NCBI GenBank assembly: GCA_012514545.1
Contig: JAAZAC010000229.1
Coordinates: forward strand, 1 to 7,602
DNA: 7,602 nucleotides
Direction: 5' to 3'
Origin: Actinomycetales bacterium
GTDB taxonomy: Bacteria > Actinomycetota > Actinomycetes > Actinomycetales > Cellulomonadaceae
This document shows, one piece after another, positions 1 through 5,190 of this stretch. A program made the translations under genes and the position numbers. The notes under the pieces were generated by a model. It was not told the DNA's origin and made no database searches. It saw only the letters and a list, made by a program, of their open reading frames with translations. Every line of letters starts with the position of its first letter. Within the stretch, counting starts at the first letter, position 1.

Positions 1-123
1 CCGGTCCGGCTGCCCGCGGGCATGGACTTCACGGCCATGTTCCACGGGGTCGACGAGCGGATCCCGCTCGACGCGCTCCGGTTCGGCACGCGCGTGCTCG
101 CCCGGCTCGTCGCGACCTGCTGA
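1..123 (+). CDS. M20-family metallopeptidase/dipeptidase, C-terminal end (5' partial)
   Basis: Only the last 40 codons and a TGA stop are in the window; the gene enters from the left edge. The fragment contains Phe-His-Gly-Val-Asp-Glu-Arg followed by a helix-like tail (residues 14-37 of the fragment). In the M20/M25/M40 zinc peptidases (carboxypeptidase G2, DapE and relatives) the last metal ligand is a histidine in just this C-terminal context, so His15 of the fragment (bases 43-45) is probably that ligand. The family hydrolyses dipeptides, acyl-amino acids or similar amide substrates with a two-zinc centre, usually in the cytoplasm; the substrate cannot be told from this piece. An M20 peptidase next to a DUF5703 gene is an arrangement I recall from other Actinobacteria. 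The family call rests on a short segment, so it is good but not certain. Confidence 0.75.
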   Translation, partial: PVRLPAGMDFTAMFHGVDERIPLDALRFGTRVLARLVATC

Positions 124-150
124 CGCCGCCCCGGGTCAGAGCGTGCTCTG
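120..150. terminator. Weak inverted repeats at the M20/DUF5703 convergent junction
   Basis: CTGAC (120-124) can pair with GTCAG (135-139) around a 10-base loop. The arms contain the M20 stop (TGA, 121-123) and, on the other strand, the DUF5703 stop (136-138). A second small hairpin, CAGAG (137-141) with CTCTG (146-150), overlaps the second arm. Both are short and there is no T tract, so termination is only a possibility. Confidence 0.25.
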
Positions 151-372
151 CACGCGGATGATCTTGCGGCGCAGCCAGACCTTGCGCTGGCCGCCCGGGA
201 ACAGGAGCGACCGGGCGAGCTCCCAGCGACCGTACTCGGCCTCGTCGGTGAGCAGGCGGCGCGCCTCGCTGCGGCTCGTCGTCCCGCCGATGGTGAGCAC
301 CCGGTACTCGTAGTGCGCGCCCCGCGCGCGCCAGTCGTCGCGCCGGTACCGCGTCCCCGTCGTGCCGTCCAC
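136..372 (-). CDS. DUF5703 family protein, function unknown
   Basis: A 78-residue basic protein. The core (about residues 21-74) starts with Tyr-Glu-Tyr-Arg-Val, continues through a predicted helix with Ser-Glu-Ala-Arg-Arg-Leu-Leu and Glu-Tyr-Gly-Arg-Trp-Glu-Leu, and ends in a strand rich in Arg/Lys (Arg-Lys-Val-Trp-Leu-Arg-Arg). I recognise this as the small actinobacterial DUF5703 family; no function is established. No membrane segment or signal peptide is visible, so it is probably cytoplasmic. I chose the GTG at 372-370 because GAGAGGGA lies six bases upstream, the only clear Shine-Dalgarno sequence among the genes here. An in-frame GTG at 420-418 would add 16 residues; it sits six bases from a weak -10-like TAGCGC, so a longer leaderless form is possible. 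The gene is convergent with the M20 peptidase and divergent from the acidic-tail gene. Confidence 0.8.
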   Translation of the reverse strand: MDGTTGTRYRRDDWRARGAHYEYRVLTIGGTTSRSEARRLLTDEAEYGRWELARSLLFPGGQRKVWLRRKIIRVQSTL

Positions 373-378
373 GCGCGT

Positions 379-386
379 TCCCTCTC
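379..386 (-). promoter_or_regulatory. Shine-Dalgarno sequence of the DUF5703 gene
   Basis: On the minus strand GAGAGGGA ends six bases before the GTG at 372. It decides the start against the upstream GTG at 420. It is notable because the other genes with a visible start have no well-placed ribosome binding site. Confidence 0.6.
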
Positions 387-426
387 GCCGTGCCCCGAGC
401 GATCGAGTGCCATTGTGCACGTCGCG

Positions 427-436
427 GCGCTACCGT
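427..436. promoter_or_regulatory. Overlapping divergent -10 elements (acidic-tail gene / DUF5703)
   Basis: TACCGT (431-436, plus strand) ends six bases before the ATG at 443, the spacing of a leaderless actinobacterial promoter. On the minus strand TAGCGC (432-427) lies six bases before the alternative DUF5703 GTG at 420 and could also give a roughly 48-base leader for the GTG at 372. It lacks the final T of TANNNT and is weak. The two elements share the TA at 431-432, so RNA polymerase could not use both at once. No convincing -35 box is visible on either side. Confidence 0.5.
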
Positions 437-442
437 CGGACC

Positions 443-877
443 ATGACCGTCGAGCCACGTGCCGCCCTCGACCGACTCGTCGCCGCCCTGGAGGCCCACT
501 ACACGGCCGTCAGCACGCGTCGGGCCGACGACGACCCCGCCGTGGACGACGCGTACGACGTCCTCGCCGACGCCTTCGAGGTCTACGAGGACGCGCTCGC
601 CCGCGTGCACGGCGAGACCATGCCGTTCGGGCTGCTCGACGACGGCGACGACCTCGACGACGAGGACGACCTCGACGAGGACGACCTGGACGAGGACGAC
701 CTGGACGAGGACGACCTGGACGACGACGAGCTCGAGGACCTCGACGACGAGGACGAGGACGACGACGACCTCGACGAGGACGAGGACGACCTCGACGAGG
801 ACGAGGACGAGGACGACGACGACCTGGACGAGGACGAGGACGAGGACGACGACGAGGACGAGGACGAGAAGTCCTGA
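443..877 (+). CDS. Small protein with helical N-terminus and extreme Asp/Glu/Leu tail
   Basis: A 144-residue protein that I do not recognise by function. Residues 1-63 look like a folded helical domain with normal composition (Ala-rich helix 6-25, an Arg-Arg-Ala-Asp-Asp-Asp turn, then helix 34-57 with Ala-Tyr-Asp-Val-Leu-Ala-Asp-Ala-Phe-Glu-Val-Tyr). From residue 69 to 142 every residue is Asp (45), Glu (19) or Leu (10), and the protein ends Lys-Ser. Leucines recur every five residues in the first part of the tail. No signal peptide or membrane segment is seen, so it is probably cytoplasmic, with a tail of about -64 charge. Such tails can bind cations, mimic nucleic acid or contact basic proteins; which applies here is unknown. 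The ATG at 443 is preferred over in-frame upstream codons because of the -10 element six bases before it and because the upstream translation is basic and unlike the rest. The stop directly abuts that of the reductase gene. Confidence 0.85.
   Translation: MTVEPRAALDRLVAALEAHYTAVSTRRADDDPAVDDAYDVLADAFEVYEDALARVHGETMPFGLLDDGDDLDDEDDLDEDDLDEDDLDEDDLDDDELEDLDDEDEDDDDLDEDEDDLDEDEDEDDDDLDEDEDEDDDEDEDEKS
647..868 (+). repeat. Low-complexity GAC/GAG/CTN tract with 15-bp tandem units
   Basis: This 222-base in-frame tract is built almost only of GAC, GAG and CTC/CTG codons. Within it four consecutive 15-bp units (659-718) encode Asp-Glu-Asp-Asp-Leu; the last three are identical and the first differs only in CTC for CTG. 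A fifth degenerate unit follows (719-733). Farther on, a stretch encoding Asp-Glu-Asp-Asp-Asp-Asp-Leu-Asp-Glu-Asp-Glu-Asp occurs twice, 18 codons apart (from residues 104 and 122). All units are multiples of three, so slippage would change tail length without breaking the frame. Confidence 0.85.
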
Positions 878-1837
878 TCAGCGGCGCTCGGGATAGCCGA
901 GCGCGGGCTCGCTCACCTCGTCCAGCGCCGCGACGATCGCGTCCGGCAGGTCTGTCGCGGCGGTGAGGGCGGCGGAGAGTTGCGCGGGCGTGCGCGGGCC
1001 GACGATCGCCGACGCGACCTGGGGCCGGCCCAGCACCCACGCGAGCGCGACCTCGAGCGGCGCACGGTCGAGCCCCTCGGCGGCCGTGACGAGGGCCTCG
1101 ACGACGGGCGCGGCGTCGGCGCCGAGGTAGGACGCCACGAAGCCGGCCAGGTGCGCCGACGCGGCGCGCGAGTCGGCGGGGACGGTCCGGCGGTACTTGC
1201 CGGTCAGCACGCCGCGGCCGAGCGGCGACCAGGCGAGCACGCCGACGCCGAGCGCCTGCGCCGCGGGCAGCACCTCGCGCTCCACGCCGCGCTCGAGCAG
1301 GGAGTACTCCACCTCCACGGCCGCGAGGCGGGGGGCGGGCTCGAGGAGCGAGGCGACGCGCGCCGTCTGCCAGCCCGCGTGGTTCGACAGGCCGACGTAC
1401 CGCGTGCGCCCGGAGTCGAGCGCGTACCGCAGCGCGGAGGCCGTCTCCTCCAGCGGCGTGCCGGGGTCGGGCGCCTGGACCAGCCAGAGGTCCACGTGGT
1501 CCGTGCCGAGCCGGGTCAGCGAGCCGTCGAGCCCGTCGAGCAGCGCGCGCCGCGAGGCGTCGACGACCCCGCCGTCCCCGGTCCGCCGCACGCCGGCCTT
1601 GGTGCACAGGAGCACCTCGTCGCGCCCGACCACGGGCCCGAGGAGCTCGCCCAGCAGCTCCTCGGCGGCACCGTCGCCGTAGGTCGCGGAGGTGTCGACC
1701 AGCGTCCCGCCGCCGTCGACGAAGTCCCGCAGGAGCGTCGCGGCGTCGTCGGCGTCGGTGTCCCGGCCCCAGGTCAGCGTGCCGAGCCCCAGTGCGGAGA
1801 CGCGCAGGCCCGTCGAGCCGAGTGATCGCTCCTGCAT
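878..1837 (-). CDS. Aldo/keto reductase family protein with Gln at the catalytic His position
   Basis: A 319-residue protein of normal length for the (beta/alpha)8 aldo/keto reductases, NAD(P)H-dependent cytoplasmic oxidoreductases acting on aldehydes and ketones. The N-terminus (Leu-Gly-Ser-Thr-Gly-Leu-Arg-Val-Ser) and Leu-Gly-Leu-Gly-Thr are typical. Asp48, Tyr53 (Asp-Thr-Ser-Ala-Thr-Tyr-Gly) and Lys80 (Cys-Thr-Lys-Ala-Gly) match three members of the catalytic tetrad. The fourth, normally His before a Pro/Trp-Asp-Pro motif, is Gln121 (codon CAG) in Val-Gln-Ala-Pro-Asp-Pro. Gly-Leu-Ser-Asn (149-152), Trp-Ser-Pro-Leu-Gly-Arg-Gly (203-209) and a cofactor-phosphate region near 276-288 (Ala-Ser-Ala-Ile-Val-Gly-Pro-Arg) are conserved. 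The ATG at 1837 is supported by a -10 element seven bases upstream. The substrate is unknown, and the Gln may alter activity. It is divergent from uppP and convergent with the acidic-tail gene. Confidence 0.92.
   Translation of the reverse strand: MQERSLGSTGLRVSALGLGTLTWGRDTDADDAATLLRDFVDGGGTLVDTSATYGDGAAEELLGELLGPVVGRDEVLLCTKAGVRRTGDGGVVDASRRALLDGLDGSLTRLGTDHVDLWLVQAPDPGTPLEETASALRYALDSGRTRYVGLSNHAGWQTARVASLLEPAPRLAAVEVEYSLLERGVEREVLPAAQALGVGVLAWSPLGRGVLTGKYRRTVPADSRAASAHLAGFVASYLGADAAPVVEALVTAAEGLDRAPLEVALAWVLGRPQVASAIVGPRTPAQLSAALTAATDLPDAIVAALDEVSEPALGYPERR
884..904 (+). terminator. Perfect 8-bp hairpin after the acidic-tail gene, inside the reductase 3' end
   Basis: GCGCTCGG (884-891) pairs perfectly with CCGAGCGC (897-904) around the loop GATAG. 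The hairpin begins seven bases after the TGA of the acidic-tail gene, so it is well placed to end that transcript. It lies within the last codons of the opposing reductase gene (Glu-Pro-Ala-Leu-Gly-Tyr-Pro-Glu-Arg region). No T run follows, which is common for actinobacterial terminators. Confidence 0.5.
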
Positions 1838-1844
1838 GCCGTGC

Positions 1845-1850
1845 AGGCTA
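1845..1850 (-). promoter_or_regulatory. -10 element of the aldo/keto reductase gene (leaderless)
   Basis: On the minus strand TAGCCT ends seven bases before the ATG at 1837, with no Shine-Dalgarno sequence between. A start site at or very near the ATG is expected. No clear -35 box is visible about 17 bases further upstream. Confidence 0.55.
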
Positions 1851-1921
1851 CCGGCCGGGGGACGACCGGACGGCCGCCGCGCCCGGCGTTCCGCGTCGCG
1901 GGGCCGGGCCGACCGCGCCGG

Positions 1922-1927
1922 TAGGGT
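1922..1927 (+). promoter_or_regulatory. -10 element of uppP (probably leaderless)
   Basis: TAGGGT ends eight bases before the GTG at 1936. The AGGG inside it could be read as a weak Shine-Dalgarno sequence, but its place and its likeness to the -10 boxes of the neighbouring genes favour a promoter. The reductase -10 on the other strand is 71 bases away. Confidence 0.5.
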
Positions 1928-1935
1928 GTCGGCTC

Positions 1936-2808
1936 GTGACGTGGTGGGAGGCGGTGGTCCTCGGGCTCGTCCAGGGGCTCACGGAGTTCCTGCCGATCTC
2001 CTCGAGCGCGCACCTGCGGGTGGTCGGCGAGCTGCTGCCGAACGGCCGCGACCCCGGCGCCGCGTTCACCGCGATCACGCAGATCGGCACCGAGGCGGCC
2101 GTCCTGCTCTACTTCCGCCGCGACATCGCGCGGATCGTCGTCGCGTGGTGGCGCGCGCTGCGCGGCGCCGACGGGCCCGGCTGGCGCGCCCGGCTGGGGG
2201 AGAACGACCCCGACGCGCGGATGGCGTGGTGGATCGCGCTGGGCACCGTGCCGATCGTCGCGCTCGGCCTGACGCTCGAGGACTCGATCAAGGGGCCCTT
2301 CCGCAACCTCTACCTGGTCGCCCTCACGCTCGCGGTGTTCGCCGTGGTCCTCGGCGTCGCCGACCGCGTGGGTGCCAAGCGCCGGACGCTCGACCGGCTC
2401 ACCGTGGGCCACGCGGTCCTCTACGGTCTCGCCCAGGCGCTGGCTCTCGTGCCCGGGGTGTCGCGCTCCGGCGGCACGATCAGCATGGGCCTGCTGCTCG
2501 GCTACACCCGCGAGGCCGCCGCGCGGTACTCGTTCCTCCTCGCCATCCCGGCCGTCCTGGGCTCCGGCCTCCAGCAGCTCGTCACGAGCCTCGACGGCTT
2601 CGGCGACCCGGGGCAGCCATCGCTGCCGGCGACCGTGCTGGCGACGCTCGTCGCGTTCGTCGTCGGCTACGTCGTCATCATCGGCTTCCTCCGCCTCGTC
2701 ACGACGCGCTCGTACCAGCCGTTCGTCGTCTACCGCATCGTCTTCGCCGCCGTCGTCGTCGCCCTCGTGCTCGGCGGCGTGCTGCTGGCCGAGGCGCCGG
2801 TGCCCTGA
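1936..2808 (+). CDS. uppP: Undecaprenyl-diphosphatase UppP (BacA family)
   Basis: A 290-residue integral membrane protein that removes a phosphate from undecaprenyl pyrophosphate, regenerating the lipid carrier for peptidoglycan and other envelope polymers; extra copies are known to give bacitracin resistance. Two family signatures are intact. The first runs from Gly10 to Leu27 and holds Gln13, Glu17 (the (E/Q)xxxE motif) and His26. The second is Pro-Gly-Val-Ser-Arg-Ser-Gly-Gly-Thr at 173-181, with Arg177 and Ser176 in the catalytic region. About eight hydrophobic segments are visible, including roughly 46-60, 97-112, 126-142, 197-212, 232-254 and 263-285. Length fits the family. The GTG at 1936 is chosen because the protein then starts Met-Thr-Trp-Trp-Glu directly before the first signature and a -10 element precedes it; the in-frame extension back to 1792 has no family counterpart. 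It is convergent with the CorA-like gene, 22 bases apart. Confidence 0.96.
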   Translation: MTWWEAVVLGLVQGLTEFLPISSSAHLRVVGELLPNGRDPGAAFTAITQIGTEAAVLLYFRRDIARIVVAWWRALRGADGPGWRARLGENDPDARMAWWIALGTVPIVALGLTLEDSIKGPFRNLYLVALTLAVFAVVLGVADRVGAKRRTLDRLTVGHAVLYGLAQALALVPGVSRSGGTISMGLLLGYTREAAARYSFLLAIPAVLGSGLQQLVTSLDGFGDPGQPSLPATVLATLVAFVVGYVVIIGFLRLVTTRSYQPFVVYRIVFAAVVVALVLGGVLLAEAPVP

Positions 2809-2834
2809 GCCCGCCCGCTCCCGAGGGCGCTCAG
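2805..2834. terminator. Bidirectional hairpin containing both stop codons (uppP / CorA-like)
   Basis: CTGAG (2805-2809) pairs with CTCAG (2830-2834), and inside it CGCCC (2812-2816) pairs with GGGCG (2825-2829), leaving a two-base bulge and an eight-base loop. The outer arms hold the uppP TGA (2806-2808) and the opposing TGA (2831-2833). The structure fills the whole gap and could stop transcription in both directions. There is no T tract. Confidence 0.5.
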
Positions 2835-3808
2835 AGCCAGCCGGAGCGCCGGAAGAGGAGGTTGACGGCGACCCCGAGCACCACCATGAGGGTGAGGGCG
2901 AAGGGGTAGCCGAGCGTCCAGTGCAGCTCGGGCATGTGCCGGAAGTTCATGCCGTACACCGTGCCGACGAGCGTCGGGATCGCGAGGGTCGCGGCCCACG
3001 CGGAGATGCGGCGCATCTGCTCGTTCTGCGCCACGGACACGAGCGCGAGGTGGGCGGACAGCATGTCGGCGCAGAGGTCGTCGTGGTCCTTGAGGTGGCG
3101 GTCCAGCCGGTCGACGGACGCGACGAGCCGCCGCACCCAGGCCTCGTCCAGCGCTGCCCCGCCCGAGCCCGACGGCTCGCCCGGTGACGACGCGTCGGGA
3201 TCGGCGACCAGCGCGGGCAGCTCCACCGACAGCGGCGCGAGCGCCCGCCGCGCCTCGGCGATCTCGCGCTTGAGCTGGTAGAGCCGCTCGACCGGCGGGT
3301 CCGCGCGGCGGGAGAAGACGACCTCCTCGAGGTCGGCCACCGCCTGCGCGAGCCCGTCCTCGACGTCGAGCGCCCGCTCGACGAGGGTCGCGAGGAGGGC
3401 GGGGAGCAGGCCGCCGGTCCGCGCGTCGGCCGGGTGCTGCTCGCCGAGCCGCTCGGCGAGCCCGTCGAGCACGCCGGCCTCGCCGACCTCCGCCGTCAGC
3501 ACGACGTCGCCGGCGACGACGAGCGCGACGGTGCCGGTCACGACGTCGGCGGCGTCCCGGGACGCCAGCGTGGGCACGACGAGGGCGAGCGCGTCCTCGC
3601 CCAGGCGGTCGGCGCGCGGCCGGGTGCGCGCGTGGGCGCCGAGGTGGGTCCGCAGCGCGGCGACGACCGGCTCCGCGACGCCGCGGTCGGCGGCCGCGTC
3701 CGCGAGGTCCGACGGCGCGTCGACCCGCAGCCAGACCAGGTCGGCGCCGGCGTCGTCGCCGGGGCGCCAGCGTCCGCCCGCCAACGACCAGGCCCGGGGT
3801 GTCCCCAC
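2831..3808 (-). CDS. CorA-type magnesium/divalent cation transporter
   Basis: A 325-residue protein of the CorA (2-TM-GxN) family: pentameric inner-membrane channels for Mg2+ and sometimes Co2+, Ni2+ or Zn2+. The hallmark Tyr-Gly-Met-Asn-Phe is at 285-289, at the end of the first membrane helix (about 269-286), followed by the periplasmic loop Met-Pro-Glu-Leu (292-295) and a second membrane helix (about 301-319), ending in a basic tail, Arg-Arg-Ser-Gly-Trp-Leu. Residues 1-260 form the cytoplasmic domain; 140-260 are long helices leading into the pore. A Gly/Ser/Pro-rich stretch at about 203-219 interrupts them and looks like an inserted loop. The frame stays open far upstream to 5170, but the GTG at 3808 is chosen because the upstream part is antisense to mshC and a CAGACT -10 lies six bases before this GTG. 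It is divergent from mshC. The transported ion is not determinable from sequence. Confidence 0.92.
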   Translation of the reverse strand: MGTPRAWSLAGGRWRPGDDAGADLVWLRVDAPSDLADAAADRGVAEPVVAALRTHLGAHARTRPRADRLGEDALALVVPTLASRDAADVVTGTVALVVAGDVVLTAEVGEAGVLDGLAERLGEQHPADARTGGLLPALLATLVERALDVEDGLAQAVADLEEVVFSRRADPPVERLYQLKREIAEARRALAPLSVELPALVADPDASSPGEPSGSGGAALDEAWVRRLVASVDRLDRHLKDHDDLCADMLSAHLALVSVAQNEQMRRISAWAATLAIPTLVGTVYGMNFRHMPELHWTLGYPFALTLMVVLGVAVNLLFRRSGWL

Positions 3809-3814
3809 GTCCCC

Positions 3815-3820
3815 AGTCTG
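3815..3820 (-). promoter_or_regulatory. -10 element of the CorA-like gene (leaderless)
   Basis: On the minus strand CAGACT ends six bases before the GTG at 3808. It differs from TAGACT, seen before the HAD gene, only in the first base. The GGGG between it and the start is too close to act as a normal ribosome binding site. Confidence 0.45.
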
Positions 3821-3877
3821 CCCCCTCGCGTGCGGACGCGGCCTGGCGCGGTGCGATCGGGTCGCGCGCGCCGCGAC

Positions 3878-3883
3878 TAGGCT
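3878..3883 (+). promoter_or_regulatory. -10 element of mshC (leaderless)
   Basis: TAGGCT ends six bases before the GTG at 3890, with no Shine-Dalgarno sequence between. The opposing CorA -10 is 57 bases away, so the two promoters share the same short upstream region. No clear -35 box is visible. Confidence 0.6.
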
Positions 3884-3889
3884 GCCGCC

Positions 3890-5149
3890 GTGCGTACCTG
3901 GCCGGCCGTCCACGTCCCCCGTCTGCCCGGCCGAGGTGGCGAGGTGCGCCTGACGGACACGGCGACGGGCCGGCTCGAGCCCTCGACGACGGGCCCGCGG
4001 GCGACCATGTACGTGTGCGGCATCACGCCGTACGACGCCACCCACCTCGGCCACGCCGCGACGTACGTCGCGTTCGACCTGCTGCACCGCGCCTGGCTCG
4101 ACGCGGGCCTCGAGGTGCACTACGCGTCCAACGTCACCGACGTCGACGACCCGCTCCTCGAGCGCGCGGCCGCCACCGGCGTGGACTGGGAGACGCTGGC
4201 CGCGGAGCAGACGGCGCTCTTCGCGGAGGACATGACGGCGCTCGGCGTCCTGCCGCCGCACACGTACCTCGGGGCCGTGGAGACGATCCCCCTCGTCGCC
4301 GACGCCGTCGCCCGCCTCCTCGACGTCGGCCTCGCCTACCGGGTGCCCCTCGAGGAGGGCGCGGGCGGCGACCGGCCCGACCTCGGCGACGTCTACGCCG
4401 ACATCTCCGCCGACCGGCACTTCGGCCAGGTCGCGGGGCTCACGCACGACGAGACGGTGGCGCTCTTCGCCGAGCGCGGGGGCGACCCGGACCGGCCCGG
4501 CAAGCGGGACCCGCTCGACCCCGCGCTGTGGCGGCGGGAGCGCCCGGGGGAGCCGGCCTGGGACGGCGGACCGCTCGGCCGCGGGCGCCCGGGCTGGCAC
4601 ATCGAGTGCACGGTCATCGCGGGGCACGCGCTGGGTCCGGCGTTCGACGTCCAGGGCGGCGGCCGGGACCTCGTCTTCCCGCACCACGAGATGTCGACCG
4701 CGCACGCGCGGGCGCTCGGCGGCTCCGGGGGCCGCCTGCAGGTGCACACCGGGATGGTGGGCTACCGCGGCGAGAAGATGAGCAAGTCGCTCGGCAACCT
4801 CGTGCTCGTCTCGGACCTGCGCGCCCGCGGCGTCGACCCGATGGCCGTCCGGCTGGCCGTCCTCGCGCACCACTACCGCACGGACTGGGAGTGGGACGAC
4901 GGCGTGCTCGAGCGCGCGGAGAAGCGCCTCGCGCGCTGGCGCACCGCGCTGTCCGGCGTCGGCGGGCCCGACGCGGAGAGCACCCTGGCGGAGATCCGCC
5001 ACGCGCTGGCGGACGACCTCGACGCGCCCCGGGCGCTCGCCGCGGTGGACGCGTGGGCCGACGCCGCGCTGTCCCTGGGCGGCGACGTCGAGGGCGCGCC
5101 CGGCCTCGTCGCGCGGGCGGTCGACGCGCTGCTCGGCGTGCGCGTCTGA
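3890..5149 (+). CDS. mshC: L-cysteine:1D-myo-inositol 2-amino-2-deoxy-alpha-D-glucopyranoside ligase MshC
   Basis: A 419-residue cytoplasmic enzyme that joins cysteine to GlcN-Ins using ATP, the third dedicated step of mycothiol synthesis. It is derived from class I cysteinyl-tRNA synthetase. The HIGH-type motif is Thr-His-Leu-Gly-His (51-55) inside Cys-Gly-Ile-Thr-Pro-Tyr-Asp-Ala (43-50), the form typical of MshC rather than CysRS. Cys43, Cys240 and His265/266 are the likely zinc and cysteine-recognition ligands. The KMSKS loop is intact (Lys296-Met-Ser-Lys-Ser300). The protein ends soon after the helical region, lacking the tRNA anticodon-binding domain of CysRS, as expected. The N-terminus (Arg-Thr-Trp-Pro-Ala, then Pro-Arg-Leu-Pro-Gly) matches what I recall of MshC starts, and a -10 element lies six bases upstream of this GTG, which fixes the start. 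Its neighbours, the PAC2 gene and uppP, are also near mshC in other Actinobacteria as I remember. Confidence 0.97.
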   Translation: MRTWPAVHVPRLPGRGGEVRLTDTATGRLEPSTTGPRATMYVCGITPYDATHLGHAATYVAFDLLHRAWLDAGLEVHYASNVTDVDDPLLERAAATGVDWETLAAEQTALFAEDMTALGVLPPHTYLGAVETIPLVADAVARLLDVGLAYRVPLEEGAGGDRPDLGDVYADISADRHFGQVAGLTHDETVALFAERGGDPDRPGKRDPLDPALWRRERPGEPAWDGGPLGRGRPGWHIECTVIAGHALGPAFDVQGGGRDLVFPHHEMSTAHARALGGSGGRLQVHTGMVGYRGEKMSKSLGNLVLVSDLRARGVDPMAVRLAVLAHHYRTDWEWDDGVLERAEKRLARWRTALSGVGGPDAESTLAEIRHALADDLDAPRALAAVDAWADAALSLGGDVEGAPGLVARAVDALLGVRV

Positions 5150-5190
5150 CCCCGCCGAGCCACCGCGCACGGCGGCCCGCGCCCGGTCAG
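5146..5190. terminator. Bidirectional inverted repeat containing both stop codons (mshC / PAC2)
   Basis: CTGACC (5146-5151) pairs with GGTCAG (5185-5190); these arms contain the mshC TGA (5147-5149) and the opposing TGA (5187-5189). Stacked directly inside on the 5' side, CCGCCG (5152-5157) pairs with CGGCGG (5170-5175) around a 12-base loop, leaving a nine-base bulge on the 3' side. It fills the gap between the genes and could act on both transcripts. No T tract is present. Confidence 0.5.

Noticed and set aside
362..442. 27-residue upstream extension of the acidic-tail protein
   Set aside because: The extra residues are Arg/Ser/Pro-rich, unlike the protein, and the -10 element at 431-436 falls inside the extension.
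647..868. The repetitive tract as a CRISPR array or non-coding satellite
   Set aside because: There are no spacers, the units are codon multiples with frame kept, and the tract is the 3' part of an open reading frame.
510..1607. Minus-strand frame of 365 residues across the acidic-tail gene and the reductase
   Set aside because: Its translation is almost all Arg, Ala, Gly and Pro, the antisense image of Asp/Glu codons and an offset frame of the reductase. It is a shadow.
1692..2909. Plus-strand frame of 405 residues overlapping the reductase start and uppP
   Set aside because: The intact UppP signatures lie in another frame, and this one is Arg/Pro/Ala-rich low complexity.
3890..5149. Cysteinyl-tRNA synthetase CysS
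   Set aside because: The Cys-Gly-Ile-Thr-Pro-Tyr-Asp-Ala-Thr-His-Leu-Gly-His form, the length of 419 residues and the missing anticodon-binding domain fit MshC instead.
3809..5170. Open minus-strand frame upstream of the CorA-like gene that would give a 779-residue protein antisense to mshC
   Set aside because: It is read-through of the CorA frame in stop-poor GC-rich DNA. The translation is Arg/Val/Ala-rich with no motif, mshC is clearly real on the other strand, and a promoter sits at the 3808 start.
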